Positions 62,281 through 64,000 of a stretch of 64,000 nucleotides of DNA are shown in pieces. Source of the DNA: Hellea sp. (GTDB taxonomy: Bacteria; Pseudomonadota; Alphaproteobacteria; Caulobacterales; Maricaulaceae); contig JAHDCL010000002.1 of the NCBI GenBank assembly GCA_020629875.1, positions 15,976 to 79,975 of the forward strand, read 5' to 3'. A program made the position numbers and the translations under genes. Each line of letters opens with the position of its first letter. Within the stretch, counting starts at the first letter, position 1. Under the pieces are notes generated by a model. The model did no database searches. It was not told where the DNA came from and was given only the letters and a program-made list of their open reading frames with translations.

Positions 62281-62443
62281 AAGTTTGCAGCATCGGGGAA
62301 AGAAAGATGCCTTGCACTCTGAAAAACATAAAATTTTCAGGCGCGCGATAAGAAACAGCTCGTGGCCCGCTGAGATTATCCAGTTGAGTAAGTTTCGGGC
62401 GCCATAAGCCCTTATCTGCTTAAATGCTGTGCCGCGAGGCGCA

Positions 62444-63811
62444 TTAAGCCGCCTTTTTGCCAGAACTCTTGGCGGATACTACCCTATTGCGCCCGGCTTG
62501 TTTTGCTTTGTAGAGAGCAGTGTCTGCTCTCTTGAAAACACCTCTTAAGTCTTCGCCTTTGTCAACTTCAGCAACCCCAGCGCTCAATGTAATATGCAAG
62601 GCCTGCCCATCCACATATATGGGAGTTCCGGCAATGAGACTACGCACACGGTCGGCAGCGATGAGCGCCTCATCTTCGCTTGTTTTTGGCATGGCAATCA
62701 TGAATTCTTCTCCGCCATAACGGCTGACAACATCCACGGCGCGCATATGGGTCACCAGACGGGTGGCAACCTCTTTCAATATTTGGTCGCCCATATCGTG
62801 GCCCAAAATATCATTGACGCGTTTGAAGTGATCGATATCGAAAACCATGATAGAAAAGGCCTCGCCTTTATCTTCAAGTGCACCGAAAAACGGGTCAATC
62901 GCTCGGTTGAAATATCGACGATTACCCAATCCGGTCAGCGGATCGGCCACGACCATTTCAAGGTTTTCGTTAAAGTTTTCCCGCAGACTATCTGCGTAGA
63001 ACTTACGGCGCAAAAGTGTGCTCACCCTCGCCTGCATTTCCTGCAACTCTATAGGTCTCATCAGCGTGTCGTTGATCCCAATATCGTAAGCACGAATCAA
63101 GCGTTGCTCATCTTCGGGATCACCAACAACGAGGATAGGAATCTCTCGACTAGCTTCGTTGAACCTCAAACTCGCGCATACGCGCAAGCCATCAAAGCCG
63201 TCCGAGACAAGACTAACAATAATGAGGTCTACGCCTGTTTTCGCACGCCGCAGCGCTTTAACAGGGTCAGCCTCAGTAAACACTTTATGATTTTTTTCCA
63301 GCGGAGCTGCGATTTTTTCCGCGCGCAATTTGTGGTCTTCAACCAATAGAATATTACCATTCTTTTGCTGAATTCGCTCCAGCAGAGGACGCGAATTTGA
63401 GCGCGTATGCCCTGTGTGACTAAGTAATTGATCCGTCACCATCTTCAGGCGTAACAGAGAGCGTACTCGCGCCATCAAGTTAAAATCATCAATGGGCTTT
63501 GTAATGAAATCATCCGCTCCAGCCTCAAGGCCCCGAATTCTGTCTTTCGTTTCCTCGAGCGCCGTCACCATTATTACTGGAATATGCCATGTCTCGGGAT
63601 TTTGTTTCAGCTTTTCACAGGCTTCAAAGCCGTTCATGCCCGGCATCATGGCGTCCATAAGGATAAGATCCAGCTTTTCCTTACCGGCGATTTCCAATGC
63701 CTGATAACCGCTTTTTGCGGTCAATACGTCATAATATTCTGCTTGAAGCTTAACCTCTAAAAGGTGGAGGTTTGGCGCCAGATCGTCAACAACTAGAATT
63801 CGAGCGGACAT
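62444..63811 (-). CDS. pleD: PleD-type response regulator (REC-REC-GGDEF) diguanylate cyclase
   Basis: ILVVDDLAPNLHLLEVKLQAEYYDVLTAKSG; two receiver domains; DPLTGLGNRRYFNRA, RYGGEEFMIAMP (GGEEF). Confidence 0.96.
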   Translation of the reverse strand: MSARILVVDDLAPNLHLLEVKLQAEYYDVLTAKSGYQALEIAGKEKLDLILMDAMMPGMNGFEACEKLKQNPETWHIPVIMVTALEETKDRIRGLEAGADDFITKPIDDFNLMARVRSLLRLKMVTDQLLSHTGHTRSNSRPLLERIQQKNGNILLVEDHKLRAEKIAAPLEKNHKVFTEADPVKALRRAKTGVDLIIVSLVSDGFDGLRVCASLRFNEASREIPILVVGDPEDEQRLIRAYDIGINDTLMRPIELQEMQARVSTLLRRKFYADSLRENFNENLEMVVADPLTGLGNRRYFNRAIDPFFGALEDKGEAFSIMVFDIDHFKRVNDILGHDMGDQILKEVATRLVTHMRAVDVVSRYGGEEFMIAMPKTSEDEALIAADRVRSLIAGTPIYVDGQALHITLSAGVAEVDKGEDLRGVFKRADTALYKAKQAGRNRVVSAKSSGKKAA

Positions 63812-63826
63812 AGTAAGCCCTCTCGC

Positions 63827-64000
63827 CTAAGCGGCTTCGACGAACTTACGAACCGTTTCTAAAAATGAAGTCACCGTAATCGGCTTTGCAATGTAAGCCG
63901 AGCACCCTCCATCGCGAATACGTTTCTCGTCGCCCTTCATAGCAAACGCTGTCACCGCCACGACCGGAATATCGGCCAGCGCTTTATCATCTTTAATCCA
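63827..64000 (-). CDS. divK: Response regulator receiver protein (DivK), N-terminus outside window
   Basis: Minus-strand reading [57 protein letters not shown], directly upstream of pleD. Confidence 0.88.
   Translation of the reverse strand, partial: WIKDDKALADIPVVAVTAFAMKGDEKRIRDGGCSAYIAKPITVTSFLETVRKFVEAA

Noticed and set aside
62594-63349. 251-aa plus-strand ORF antisense to pleD
   Set aside because: pleD frame has unambiguous REC/GGDEF motifs; antisense translation shows no recognisable domain.

Overview
The window is a chromosomal segment from an alphaproteobacterium. The divK-pleD pair, an RNase E with an acidic S1 insert, and a zwf-pgl-edd-glk order suggest Caulobacterales/Hyphomonadaceae-like; this is inferred from gene content only. 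It is mostly housekeeping genes: PBP1A, amiC, rne, rplY, pth, ychF, apt, cca, a MoxR/DUF58/DUF4159 operon, queC/queE, recQ, an ABC exporter, ruvX, pyrB/pyrC', plsY, dprA, topA, rnr, rpmG, pleD and divK. A carbohydrate island lies at about 34.9-50.8 kb: the Entner-Doudoroff operon, a LacI regulator, a second glucokinase, a GH3 enzyme, an SSS sugar transporter and xylBA. Main points for a second look: (1) an aspartate carbamoyltransferase with an N-terminal HTH-like domain fused in frame, a perfect 9-bp inverted repeat just upstream of its only plausible start codon, and a coupled DHOase lacking its metal-binding residues, which could be a self-regulating pyrimidine enzyme; (2) four near-identical TGACAGCGCTGTCA palindromes that appear to define a compact LacI regulon; (3) a 25-aa membrane microprotein ORF next to the sugar transporter that the ORF track missed; (4) a TonB-box-like motif inside a DUF4139 protein. 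No tRNA, rRNA, CRISPR array or transposon was recognised. All assignments come from reading the sequence by eye, with no database search.
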